Source: Vibrio fortis (GTDB taxonomy: Bacteria; Pseudomonadota; Gammaproteobacteria; Enterobacterales; Vibrionaceae). Taken from it: DNA of 64,000 nucleotides. Every line of letters starts with the position of its first letter. The first letter of the stretch is position 1. This document shows, piece after piece, positions 54,799 through 63,190 of the stretch. The stretch is taken from NCBI RefSeq assembly GCF_024347475.1, contig NZ_AP025488.1, positions 434,001 to 498,000 of the forward strand, written 5' to 3'. The notes under the pieces are model-generated. The model did no database searches. It was not told where the DNA came from and saw only the letters and a program-made list of their open reading frames with translations. Both the position numbers and the translations under genes were made by a program.

Positions 54799-56082
54799 AT
54801 GTTGTTATCTGAGACTAAGGCAGCTCCTAAGTTGCCTGCTGCTCTCCTTGTCATGGGGAGCACACAGATCTTAAAGGGACACTGGTTGAAAGGCGGGATT
54901 TTTCTCGCCATCCAACTGATTACGTTGTTTATTTTCCCTGAAATTGTGGAGTCGTTAAAAGGCCTTGTGACTTTGGGTGACGTTGCTCAAGTACGTAAAG
55001 GCTTTACCATCACACAAGGCGATAACTCAATCTTTATGTTGGTTGAGGGTGTGATTGCGCTGCTCTACTCATTCTTGTTTATCTGCTTGTACGTATCGAA
55101 TGTGCGCGATGCACAACTGACTCAGCCGTCAAAACTGTCTCTTAGTGAACAACTGAAAGATATCTATGATCGCAAGTTTGCGTTCATTATGTTGTCGCCT
55201 GCGTTTATCGCGAGCATCGCATTTATCATCATGCCGATCATTATTACAGTGATGGTGTCTTTTACCAACTATTCCGCACCTCATCACATCCCGCCGAAGA
55301 ACTTGGTCGATTGGGTTGGGTTTAAGAACTTCTTTGCGCTGTTTGAGCTGAAGATCTGGTCGAGTACATTCTTCGGTGTCGCTTCATGGACAGTAATGTG
55401 GGCATTCTTCGCAACGGTCTGTACCTGTGGCTTCGGCTTTTTGCTGGCGCTGGCACTGCAGAACAAGAAGATAAAGGCGAAAAAAGCGTGGCGCTTTGTC
55501 TTCATTCTTCCTTACGCGATTCCTGCTTTTGTCACTCTCTTGATGTTCCGTTTGCTACTAAACGGCATTGGTCCAGTGAATGCAGCGCTGAACAGCTGGG
55601 GCTTTGATTCTGTCGCTTTCTTGTCTGATCCCTTTATTGCCAAGATCACAGTGATTGCGGTGAGTGTATGGGTCGGTGCACCTTACTTCATGCTGCTGAT
55701 TGCAGGGGCATTAACCAATATTCCTGAAGACCTATACGAAGCAAGTGAAGTGGATGGCGCGAGCAAGTTCCAACAGTTCTGGGAAATCACCTTGCCGATG
55801 GTGCTTCACCAAGTTGCGCCATCTTTGGTGATGACGTTTGCCCATAACTTCAACAACTTCGGAGCGATTTTCCTACTGACCGAGGGTGGACCAATTAACC
55901 CTGAATATCGCTTTGCAGGGCACACCGATATCTTGATTACTTGGATCTACAAGCTGACTCTCGACTTCCAGCAATATCAAATCGCGTCAGTTATCTCAAT
56001 TGTGATCTTCTTGTTCTTGTCGGTTATCGCGATTTGGCAATTCCGCCGCATGAACTCATTTAAAGACGATGTAGGTATGTAA
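54799..56082 (+). CDS. MalF-type permease
   Basis: The 427-residue permease has an N-terminal cytosolic and membrane extension (LPAALLVMGSTQILKGHWLK and a first helix) followed by the six-helix transport core. The EAA loop is EASEVDGASKFQQFWEITLP, the docking site for the ATPase. ATG 54799 has GAGGA four bases upstream; a longer frame would overlap the preceding gene. It is tightly linked to the binding-protein and MalG genes. Confidence 0.93.
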   Translation: MLLSETKAAPKLPAALLVMGSTQILKGHWLKGGIFLAIQLITLFIFPEIVESLKGLVTLGDVAQVRKGFTITQGDNSIFMLVEGVIALLYSFLFICLYVSNVRDAQLTQPSKLSLSEQLKDIYDRKFAFIMLSPAFIASIAFIIMPIIITVMVSFTNYSAPHHIPPKNLVDWVGFKNFFALFELKIWSSTFFGVASWTVMWAFFATVCTCGFGFLLALALQNKKIKAKKAWRFVFILPYAIPAFVTLLMFRLLLNGIGPVNAALNSWGFDSVAFLSDPFIAKITVIAVSVWVGAPYFMLLIAGALTNIPEDLYEASEVDGASKFQQFWEITLPMVLHQVAPSLVMTFAHNFNNFGAIFLLTEGGPINPEYRFAGHTDILITWIYKLTLDFQQYQIASVISIVIFLFLSVIAIWQFRRMNSFKDDVGM

Positions 56083-56083
56083 G

Positions 56084-56917
56084 ATGGATAAGTTTATTGG
56101 CAAAGTTGGGACCGTAATTGTTTATCTGTTCTTAACGGCAAATGCACTGCTGGTTCTTGGCCCGGTTATTTGGACAGTACTTGCATCGTTCAAGGTCGGT
56201 AACAACCTTTTCAGCTCTTCGTTTACAGGCATTGAGTTTACTTTGGACCACTACCGCGCGCTGTTCAACGATACGCCGTATTTTGAGTGGTACAAAAACA
56301 CGTTTTTCTTGGCAACCGCCAACATGATTATCTCCTTGGTTGTGGTCACACTCTCGGCGTTTATCTTCTCTCGTTACCGTTTCAACGGTAAGCGAAACAT
56401 CATGATGAGCATCTTGGTACTTCAGATGTTCCCGGCTTTCCTATCGATGACAGCGATCTACATTTTGCTCTCAAAAATGGGGCTGATTGATACCTACGCT
56501 GGGCTGTTGTTTGTTTATGTCACAGGCTCTCTGCCATTCATGATTTGGCTGGTTAAGGGTTACTTCGATGCGATTCCAACATCGCTTGATGAAGCAGCGA
56601 AGATTGATGGTGCAGGGCATATGACTATCTTCTTGGAGATCATCCTTCCTCTTGCCAAGCCTATCTTGGTGTTTGTTGGCTTGGTGTCGTTCACAGGCCC
56701 TTGGATGGACTTCATATTGCCAACCCTGATTTTAAGAAGTGAAGAGAAGATGACACTGGCTATCGGTATCTTTAGCTGGATCTCATCGAACTCAGCAGAA
56801 AACTTCACTCTGTTTGCAGCAGGTTCTCTATTGGTAGCCGTGCCAATCACCTTGTTGTTTGTTGCAACACAAAAACACATTACAACCGGCCTCGTCAGCG
56901 GTGCAGTAAAAGAATAA
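56084..56917 (+). CDS. MalG-type permease
   Basis: The 277-residue permease has six hydrophobic segments and the EAA loop EAAKIDGAGHMTIFLEIILP. It forms the transmembrane dimer with the MalF-type protein. The gene starts one base after the malF-type stop, a sign of translational coupling, and the cyclomaltodextrinase gene begins 17 bases after its end. The ATPase partner is encoded on the opposite strand at 48901. Confidence 0.94.
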   Translation: MDKFIGKVGTVIVYLFLTANALLVLGPVIWTVLASFKVGNNLFSSSFTGIEFTLDHYRALFNDTPYFEWYKNTFFLATANMIISLVVVTLSAFIFSRYRFNGKRNIMMSILVLQMFPAFLSMTAIYILLSKMGLIDTYAGLLFVYVTGSLPFMIWLVKGYFDAIPTSLDEAAKIDGAGHMTIFLEIILPLAKPILVFVGLVSFTGPWMDFILPTLILRSEEKMTLAIGIFSWISSNSAENFTLFAAGSLLVAVPITLLFVATQKHITTGLVSGAVKE

Positions 56918-56934
56918 AAAGCTAGGAATACATA

Positions 56935-58710
56935 ATGATTACAAAAAGTGCGCTTACACACTCGGCAAAGAGTGCGGATAGTTACGCCTACGATAATGAG
57001 ACATTGCATCTGAGATTACGTAGTGCAAAAGGCGAAATTGAGCGTGTCGCTCTATGGATAGGTGACCCTTACCACTGGGCTGAAGGCGGTTTAGATGGCG
57101 GTAACTTGGGTGGCAGTGACGCTCACGGTTGGGTTGGAGGCAACGAAGTCCCGATGAGCCACGAGGGTGAAACGGAGCACCACGATCATTGGTTTGCGGC
57201 TTTCAAGCCACCTAAGCGTCGTAGCCGATATGGATTCATCCTTTATGGTAAAGATGGTGAGAAAATCTTGTTTGGTGAGAAGCGTTGTGCAGACCTTTCG
57301 GATCCAAGCAAAGCAGAAGTGGAGCTGAGCAATCTCAGTAACTTTTTCTGTTTTCCATACATCAACCCGCGCGACGTTTTAAAAACGCCAGACTGGGTGA
57401 GAGATACGATTTGGTATCAGATTTTCCCAGAACGTTTTGCCAACGGTAGACCGGATATTTCGCCGGCTAACGTACAGCCGTGGGGAACAGAACCAAAATC
57501 CGATAATTTCATGGGCGGTGATTTATGGGGAGTGATTGAGAAGCTCGATTACTTGCAAGACTTAGGCGTGAATGGCTTGTACTTGTGCCCAATCTTTACC
57601 GCCAATGCCAACCACAAATATGACACAGTTGATTACTACAACGTTGACCCTCACTTCGGTGGCAACGAGGCGTTTAAAGCGTTAGTTGAAGCGGCTCATC
57701 AGCGTGGCATGAAGGTGATGTTGGATGCGGTCTTTAATCATATCGGCGCTCAATCACCACTTTGGTTAGATGTTGTCGAGAAAGGTAAAAAATCCAAATA
57801 CGCCGATTGGTTCTGGGTCAATCAGTTCCCAGTCTACCCTGATACGCCCAAAGATCAGTGGGACTTCTGGAACCTCAACTACGAAACCTTCGGCAATGTT
57901 GCAGAGATGCCAAAACTCAACACAGAGAACGAAGCGTGTCGTGCTTATCTGCTTGATGTCGCGCGCTATTGGGTTGAAGAGTTCAAGATTGATGGCTGGC
58001 GCTTAGATGTTGCAAACGAAGTCGACCATGCCTTTTGGCGTGACTTTCGCACCGTTATCAAAGGCATCAATCCGGATTGCTATATTCTGGGTGAGATTTG
58101 GCACGAAGGGATGCCTTGGCTACGAGGTGACCAGTACGATTCATTGATGAACTACCCATTAACTCAAGCGATTACCGACTACTTTGCTCTGTCTGCGATG
58201 GATAAAGATGGCTTTAAAAACGCGGTTAATACGTCGTATCTGGCTTATCCGAGAAACGTTAATGAAGCGATGTTTAACCTGCTCGATAGCCACGACACGA
58301 CACGTATTTTATCTCTGTGTCAGGGTGATAAGCGTCGAGCCAAGTTAGCTTACTTGTTCATGTTCACTCAGGTGGGCGCACCATGTATTTACTACGGTGG
58401 TGAAGTTGGCATGGATGGCGGGCGTAGCATGGGCAGCGAGAATAACCGCAAGTGTATGGAGTGGGATGAAAGCAACCACGACTTAGACTTTAAGCGCTTT
58501 ATTCAGCAACTTATCGCCATGAGAAAGAACAACCCAGAGTTTAATCAGCCAAATCTGGAGTGGGTTCCAGTTCATGATGAAAACTGTATCGCGTACCGAC
58601 GCTCTGATTATTTGTTCATTCTCAACAATAGTGACCAATCTAAGTTGGTTGAGTTGGACGGGCAAGTTTATGCGCTTGATGCGTTTGGTTACGTGATTGA
58701 GAAAGCGTAA
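56935..58710 (+). CDS. Cyclomaltodextrinase / neopullulanase (GH13_20)
   Basis: The 591-residue enzyme has an N-terminal CBM34-like domain (about 1-120), the GH13 barrel and a C-terminal beta domain. Catalytic residues are Asp358 (GWRLDVANEVDH), Glu387 (GEIWHE) and Asp454 (LLDSHDT). No signal peptide is present, so it works in the cytoplasm, opening imported cyclodextrins and trimming maltodextrins to maltose and glucose. It corresponds in role to CymH of Klebsiella. The arrangement of binding protein, two permeases and hydrolase on one transcript is clear from gaps under 20 bases. Confidence 0.94.
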   Translation: MITKSALTHSAKSADSYAYDNETLHLRLRSAKGEIERVALWIGDPYHWAEGGLDGGNLGGSDAHGWVGGNEVPMSHEGETEHHDHWFAAFKPPKRRSRYGFILYGKDGEKILFGEKRCADLSDPSKAEVELSNLSNFFCFPYINPRDVLKTPDWVRDTIWYQIFPERFANGRPDISPANVQPWGTEPKSDNFMGGDLWGVIEKLDYLQDLGVNGLYLCPIFTANANHKYDTVDYYNVDPHFGGNEAFKALVEAAHQRGMKVMLDAVFNHIGAQSPLWLDVVEKGKKSKYADWFWVNQFPVYPDTPKDQWDFWNLNYETFGNVAEMPKLNTENEACRAYLLDVARYWVEEFKIDGWRLDVANEVDHAFWRDFRTVIKGINPDCYILGEIWHEGMPWLRGDQYDSLMNYPLTQAITDYFALSAMDKDGFKNAVNTSYLAYPRNVNEAMFNLLDSHDTTRILSLCQGDKRRAKLAYLFMFTQVGAPCIYYGGEVGMDGGRSMGSENNRKCMEWDESNHDLDFKRFIQQLIAMRKNNPEFNQPNLEWVPVHDENCIAYRRSDYLFILNNSDQSKLVELDGQVYALDAFGYVIEKA

Positions 58711-58715
58711 CGCAC

Positions 58716-59633
58716 ATGAGTGACTCTGTTGTTATGGGGATCTCTATTGATCCCCAATCCATCCATTCTGTTACGAACACCTCCTCAGGGCGAGAGGTGT
58801 ATCGTAATGTCCAAAACTGTCCGGATGACTCACCCAAATTATTGGAGTGCTTGAAGCAGTTAGTCTCAAGTACGGTTTGGCGATTCGGGAAGATAACAAC
58901 AGTCGTCATTAGTGTATGTGAGCACCTACATACCTTTCGTGGCAGCAGTAACAATAGGTTGTCACTCGTAAATGCAGCTCAGCTAGCCATAGACTTAAGC
59001 AACCATTTTGGCTTTGATTGCTCGATAGTGAATGCTTCACAAGCGGGCTTCGCTTCGGATAGCAACTTGCTTAATGCTGTCGACGGCGCGGCTTTGAGTG
59101 TGTCGCTCGATGTAGGCTGTAGCTTAAGTTTCTATAAAAATGGCAAGTGGTCTGCACAATCACTGTGTCGCCATTGGGCGCACTCACCACTGCCAGATTT
59201 TCAGTGGCTGATTGATGGTTTGACGCCGGTATGTCGCTGCGGTCGAGAGGCGTGTATCGAGCAGTTTTTATCGATAGAAGGCATTGAGCGTCAATATCAC
59301 CAGGTGGTGCTTCAAGACAAATCCTTGGCGGATATCTTCTCAGGTGTGGAGGAGGCAGATACCCATTCGACTCGGGTGTACCGAGCCTTTATCGATCAGT
59401 TGGCGCGTAGCTTATTGTCGCCGATTGAGGAATTAGCGCCCAAGCAGCTCGTTCTTTCTGGATTCGCAACCGCATACCCTTCGCTCAACAAAGAGCTCAA
59501 GGTTGCCTTGTCTCGGTATCACTCATCAGAATCGCTACCTGTCATTATTCAAAACTCACAGGATAGCTTTGTATTTGCCTACGGTGCGGCTCTCATGGCA
59601 ATAAAAAATAACAACAATCATTTACGCTCATAG
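58716..59633 (+). CDS. ROK-family protein with degraded kinase motifs
   Basis: The 305-residue protein keeps the ROK zinc motif (CRCGREACIEQFLS), preceded by a histidine in HWAHS, and the C-terminal helix. The N-terminal phosphate motif that should read DxGGTK is GISIDPQS, the catalytic ND-A motif reads VNASQAG with the Asp replaced, and the second glycine loop reads DVGCSLSF. A sugar kinase activity is therefore doubtful; a sugar sensor or regulator is more likely. It starts six bases after the hydrolase gene and is followed by the TrmB regulator gene. Confidence 0.85.
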   Translation: MSDSVVMGISIDPQSIHSVTNTSSGREVYRNVQNCPDDSPKLLECLKQLVSSTVWRFGKITTVVISVCEHLHTFRGSSNNRLSLVNAAQLAIDLSNHFGFDCSIVNASQAGFASDSNLLNAVDGAALSVSLDVGCSLSFYKNGKWSAQSLCRHWAHSPLPDFQWLIDGLTPVCRCGREACIEQFLSIEGIERQYHQVVLQDKSLADIFSGVEEADTHSTRVYRAFIDQLARSLLSPIEELAPKQLVLSGFATAYPSLNKELKVALSRYHSSESLPVIIQNSQDSFVFAYGAALMAIKNNNNHLRS

Positions 59634-59691
59634 TTGCAGTAATGGTAATCTTAGCAGGAAGAAAGTATTGAATAGTTTCAGAGGACAACCC

Positions 59692-60486
59692 GTGTCAGAG
59701 TTAGTGATCAAATTAATGGATTTTGGATTCACCAAAACCGATGCACTTGTTTACATTAATTTGCTTAAGAATGGTCGTGCGAGTGGGTATAAGATTGCTA
59801 AAGAGATCGCTCTTTCTCGCTCATCAGTCTACTCGTCGATTGATAATCTATATACCAATGGCTACATCTTTATGTCTGATGGCGATACCAAAGAGTATGA
59901 AGCCAAGTCACCAGAGTTGATCTTTAGCCAAATCGAAAAAAAGACCGTTGAAAATATCAATATTCTCAAGACTGAACTATCAAAGATGATGCTTCAAGAA
60001 GAGAAGGAGTTCGTCTACAACCTAACTGGGTTCGAAAACCTTCTTCAGAAAGCGAAAGAGATCATCAATCAAGCGAATTTAGAAATTTACCTCAATACGG
60101 ATTTCAATTTAAACCTGTTCGAAAAAGAGTTGTGTGACGCGATTGAACGTGGTGTTCGAGTGATAGGCTTTTCGTTCAATAAGATGGCTAAGCCACACGA
60201 AAAAATTGAGCTCTACTCGCGTTCTGAGAACGAAGAGACAGAATACCCTTCACACCGATTTATGTGTGTTGCCGATATGAAGTTGGCACTGATGTTCTCT
60301 CACCGTGAAGAAACTCTAGGCTTGTATTCGAATAACCGACTGATTGTTAAGATGATTGCTGAGCACATTCACAGCGATATTTATCTTACGGAATATGAGC
60401 GCCTAGAGCCTGAAAAGCGAGTTCGTGTTAATACCATCCACGAACAACACAACTCGATGGTTCTGGATGACCTAAAGAAACAATAA
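59692..60486 (+). CDS. TrmB-family sugar-responsive regulator
   Basis: About 264 residues. The N-terminal winged helix (LMDFGFTKTDALVYINLLKN, then SRSSVYSSIDNLYTNGYI) is the TrmB domain, and the rest is the TrmB-type helical and sugar-binding part. TrmB proteins are best known in archaea, where they repress maltose and trehalose ABC transporter genes. Placed at the end of this maltodextrin operon it is the likely local regulator. GTG 59692 has GAGGA six bases upstream; TTG 59668 with AGGA is an alternative adding eight residues. A strong terminator follows. Confidence 0.9.
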   Translation: MSELVIKLMDFGFTKTDALVYINLLKNGRASGYKIAKEIALSRSSVYSSIDNLYTNGYIFMSDGDTKEYEAKSPELIFSQIEKKTVENINILKTELSKMMLQEEKEFVYNLTGFENLLQKAKEIINQANLEIYLNTDFNLNLFEKELCDAIERGVRVIGFSFNKMAKPHEKIELYSRSENEETEYPSHRFMCVADMKLALMFSHREETLGLYSNNRLIVKMIAEHIHSDIYLTEYERLEPEKRVRVNTIHEQHNSMVLDDLKKQ

Positions 60487-60490
60487 TTGA

Positions 60491-60518
60491 AAAGCCGCGT
60501 ATCCACGCGGCTTTTTTT
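60491..60518 (+). terminator. Terminator of the cyclodextrin operon
   Basis: AAAGCCGCGT (60491-60500) and ACGCGGCTTT (60505-60514) form a perfect 10-bp stem followed by seven Ts. Confidence 0.9.
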
Positions 60519-60555
60519 GGCAAGGTATTTTAGGACGAGATACTGATTTAAGCGG

Positions 60556-61053
60556 CTAAAACCCACCCGCCCATGCATCGAAGTCGTCGATGTTTTGCAG
60601 CTCTTCTTTGCTTCTGGGTGCAGGATAGTAGGGTAGGGCTAACCTAACTTCTGAAGGCTGCAGTTCCCAATCTGGCGTCATTTTCAAACGTTTTAATTCG
60701 CCTTCTAGTCTTACGAACATGTAGTAGCCATCGGCGTGCGTATTGGCATAACTGGCAACGGTGGCGATTTCGCCACTCGGAAGCTTCACATCACGACCAA
60801 GAGGATAGAGTTGATGAAGGGCAAAGCTCACCTTAGGATCTTGCAGCTTTCCTTGCTTAAATCGTTCTAAACCTATAGCGGTGGAGGTGGTACGAGGCTT
60901 CCATCCCGTGAGAAACAGACCGCTTAACGTATCTTTGAATGGCTTACCTTTGCGAAGACCTTCATTGCTGATGAACTGAACCAGCAGTGAATCTCCAGAT
61001 TCTTCCAGTATTTCAAGAAATTGTTCACCAGTTCGATCGACAAGAAGCTTCAT
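60556..61053 (-). CDS. Hypothetical protein, 165 residues
   Basis: A soluble protein with no signal peptide or membrane segment. I do not recognise the family. Recurrent beta-type segments (FISNEGLRKGK, YPLGRDVKLP, GYYMFVRLEG) suggest a beta-rich fold. A 12-bp perfect inverted repeat sits directly in front of its start codon. It is encoded downstream of the ASCH gene on the same strand. Confidence 0.7.
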   Translation of the reverse strand: MKLLVDRTGEQFLEILEESGDSLLVQFISNEGLRKGKPFKDTLSGLFLTGWKPRTTSTAIGLERFKQGKLQDPKVSFALHQLYPLGRDVKLPSGEIATVASYANTHADGYYMFVRLEGELKRLKMTPDWELQPSEVRLALPYYPAPRSKEELQNIDDFDAWAGGF

Positions 61054-61058
61054 AAGGG

Positions 61059-61094
61059 CAGTACCATTTGAGAGATGTGCTCCAAATGGTACTG
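61059..61094. repeat. 12-bp perfect inverted repeat at the start of the 165-residue gene
   Basis: CAGTACCATTTG (61059-61070) and CAAATGGTACTG (61083-61094) flank a 12-base loop, ending five bases before the start codon at 61053. It could be an operator, an mRNA structure controlling translation, or a terminator without T run for the upstream ASCH gene. Confidence 0.6.
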
Positions 61095-61131
61095 ATAAAA
61101 TAGTGAATTTAACAGTGCATCGTGTTGTTAT

Positions 61132-61596
61132 TTATTGATATACCACATGGAAACGCTCAAGAACCAACATCATATCTTGCTGAGGTTCAATCTTGAGCTC
61201 ATCACACTCTTTCGAAAAGAAATTCCAATGCGCTTCTCTCCACCATTCTAAAGACAGGTCACCTTCACCTTCTGCCTTGGCAAATTCTGCGGTTACTGCG
61301 TTGTAAGGGCATTGAGTAACGGTGTCTATTTCAATAATGCAGATCGGATTGCCATGCCAATCGGTCACCACCTGCAGGTGACCAACGGTAGGCATCGGCT
61401 CTTCTCCAGACTCATACCAATAGGCCATGCTGCAAGTTGCGGTTTTCTTACCCTGTTTAATAAGTTCTGCGCACAAATTGGCATTGTATTCGTCGCCGCA
61501 GAAATAGTCGGAGCTGAAAGATTGGTACTTGAGACGTGTCTGTTCTGAGAGCGAATTGAGAAATTTGTCTAAATAGCGTTGTGATTTGTCGTCCAT
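61132..61596 (-). CDS. ASCH-domain protein
   Basis: The 154-residue protein has the ASCH pattern: KQGKKTATCSMAYWY, VGHLQVVTDWHGNPICIIEI and EGEGDLSLEWWREAHWNFF. ASCH folds resemble PUA domains and bind RNA; some have ribonuclease activity. The function here is open. It is a single gene with 35 bases between its stop and a strong inverted repeat. Confidence 0.88.
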   Translation of the reverse strand: MDDKSQRYLDKFLNSLSEQTRLKYQSFSSDYFCGDEYNANLCAELIKQGKKTATCSMAYWYESGEEPMPTVGHLQVVTDWHGNPICIIEIDTVTQCPYNAVTAEFAKAEGEGDLSLEWWREAHWNFFSKECDELKIEPQQDMMLVLERFHVVYQ

Positions 61597-61692
61597 GAGA
61601 GCCCACTGGTTTGAGGTGAATACGTTATGTATGATTTCACGTAGAGTACCACAACTCAGTTAGGCTCAAATAACCTTATTTATTTCAGAGTG

Positions 61693-62226
61693 TTAGCGCT
61701 TTCTGATGAACTGACTCTGTACAATTTGCCCCAAATAAGTCTCACTGTTTTTCAACTCAAAATGGAGGGGAGATGTAAGCTCACCAAACAGTGGAGAGCC
61801 ACCACCAAGTAGAATAGGAATGGTGGTGATGATCATCTCATCAATCAGATCTTCTTTTAAGAAGCTCTGAATCGTCACACCGCCATCAATGTAGAGATCC
61901 TTTAATCCCTGTTTATTGAGATCGCTGACGATGGTGCTGAGTTCTCCTTTCACCAAGAACACTTTACCCTCAAGTTCAGTAGGCACTTCCGTGAGTGTGT
62001 TGCTAAGTACATACACAGGCTTGGTATAAGGCCAGTCAATGCCAAAACTCAGAACGATGTCCATTGTATTACGGCCCATAACGAGAGCGTCCACACGTTC
62101 CATTAGCGCGTTATAACCTAAGTCATCATTGTCTGGGTTAGGAACGGATTGTAGCCAATCTAGGCCACCTTCTTTGTCTGCGATATACCCATCAAGGCTG
62201 GCTGCAATAAACACGATGTTCGACAT
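61693..62226 (-). CDS. Dihydrofolate reductase-like (RibD C-terminal) protein
   Basis: The 177-residue protein has the RibD-C/DHFR fold: N-terminal AASLDGYIADKEGGLDWL, ALVMGRNTMD and C-terminal LGGGSPLFGEL. Family members are NADPH-dependent reductases related to YwjB; actual folate activity is unproven. It is divergent from a TetR-type gene, and the intervening palindrome suggests joint control. Confidence 0.9.
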   Translation of the reverse strand: MSNIVFIAASLDGYIADKEGGLDWLQSVPNPDNDDLGYNALMERVDALVMGRNTMDIVLSFGIDWPYTKPVYVLSNTLTEVPTELEGKVFLVKGELSTIVSDLNKQGLKDLYIDGGVTIQSFLKEDLIDEMIITTIPILLGGGSPLFGELTSPLHFELKNSETYLGQIVQSQFIRKR

Positions 62227-62281
62227 CTTTTACTCCAAATCTAGGCCAGAGCTTGGCTTCTTGTTAAAGATAAATTAAAAT

Positions 62282-62298
62282 ATTCTACAGTGTAGAAT
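62282..62298. promoter_or_regulatory. Perfect palindrome between the reductase and TetR genes
   Basis: ATTCTACA-G-TGTAGAAT is a 17-bp perfect palindrome in the divergent promoter region, 22 bases before the TetR start; very likely the TetR operator. Confidence 0.75.
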
Positions 62299-62319
62299 TA
62301 AAGTTTATGGAGAGATCCC

Positions 62320-62886
62320 ATGAGTGTCAAGGATCAAAAACGTGGTCGTCCAAAAGTGGGGGATCGTCAGCTCAGTGCCGAGGGGATTTTAGCTACGGCC
62401 AAAGTGATGATGCGAGAAGGCGGCAAGATCCCGAGCATTCGTGCGCTCGCGACCCAACTGGGTGTGGATGCAATGGCCATCTATCACTACTTCAAAAACA
62501 AGAGTGAGTTGCTTGAAGCGATTACAGTCTCACTGATGCAAGAGATCGTGGAGCCTGATGATCGGCTTGATTGGAAAGACAACATTTATCGACTGAGTAC
62601 CAGTTACTTAACGATTCTAAATGATCACCCAGGGTTGCTAGAGACGCTCCTAACGATGAAGTCATTAAGCCCAGTAGAGGTGTTTAGCCAACGATTTGAA
62701 GCATCGATAGCATCTCTTAATTTGTCGGAAGAACAGAGAAACACCGCCCGAGATTTGTTGGTCGACTATCTTCACGGCTACGCACTGGCGCTGAACTGTA
62801 ACCCAGACCGAACCGAGTTAACCGCCGAAATGATAGAGAAACCAATGGAGCTTTATTACTTAGCTTTGCTGGCTCTAAACAAATAG
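62320..62886 (+). CDS. TetR-family regulator
   Basis: The 188-residue TetR protein has the HTH LATQLGVDAMAIYHYFKNKSE after a basic N-terminus (KRGRPKVGDRQ). It is unlike the TetR protein at 21513. It is divergent from the DHFR-like gene across 93 bases containing a 17-bp palindrome, so it probably represses both. The start at ATG 62320 follows a GGAGAGA ribosome site. Confidence 0.9.
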   Translation: MSVKDQKRGRPKVGDRQLSAEGILATAKVMMREGGKIPSIRALATQLGVDAMAIYHYFKNKSELLEAITVSLMQEIVEPDDRLDWKDNIYRLSTSYLTILNDHPGLLETLLTMKSLSPVEVFSQRFEASIASLNLSEEQRNTARDLLVDYLHGYALALNCNPDRTELTAEMIEKPMELYYLALLALNK

Positions 62887-63190
62887 TCATTTCTGCAATG
62901 ACTGCTTTGCTTGTACTAGGCTTGCTTTTTGTCTTTAAAGTGGTGAAAATATAACCATCATTTCTCGAGGAGTTTACGCCAATATGAATCACTAAACCTG
63001 TCATCCACTTATTACATTTTTTTGGATTTACAGGGTTAGTAGGCGTAGCTCACTGTCGTCATATCTATCAAACCGTTATATAACTCACGATCGTTTTTAA
63101 ACGATTGATTTTCTTAGAGTTACTGTGTTTATCGGTTCACATTCGTAACGTGCTGCTGCGGCTGATGTCCCTGTTTACAGGAGGCAATAC
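62887..63190 (+). other. Leader region of the ABC-F gene
   Basis: About 300 bases with no gene I trust. It has a hairpin ATCGTTT-TT-AAACGAT (63090-63105) about 85 bases upstream of the ABC-F start, and a strong AGGAGG ribosome site at 63179-63184. Leader attenuators are common upstream of ABC-F genes, but none can be demonstrated here. Confidence 0.45.
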
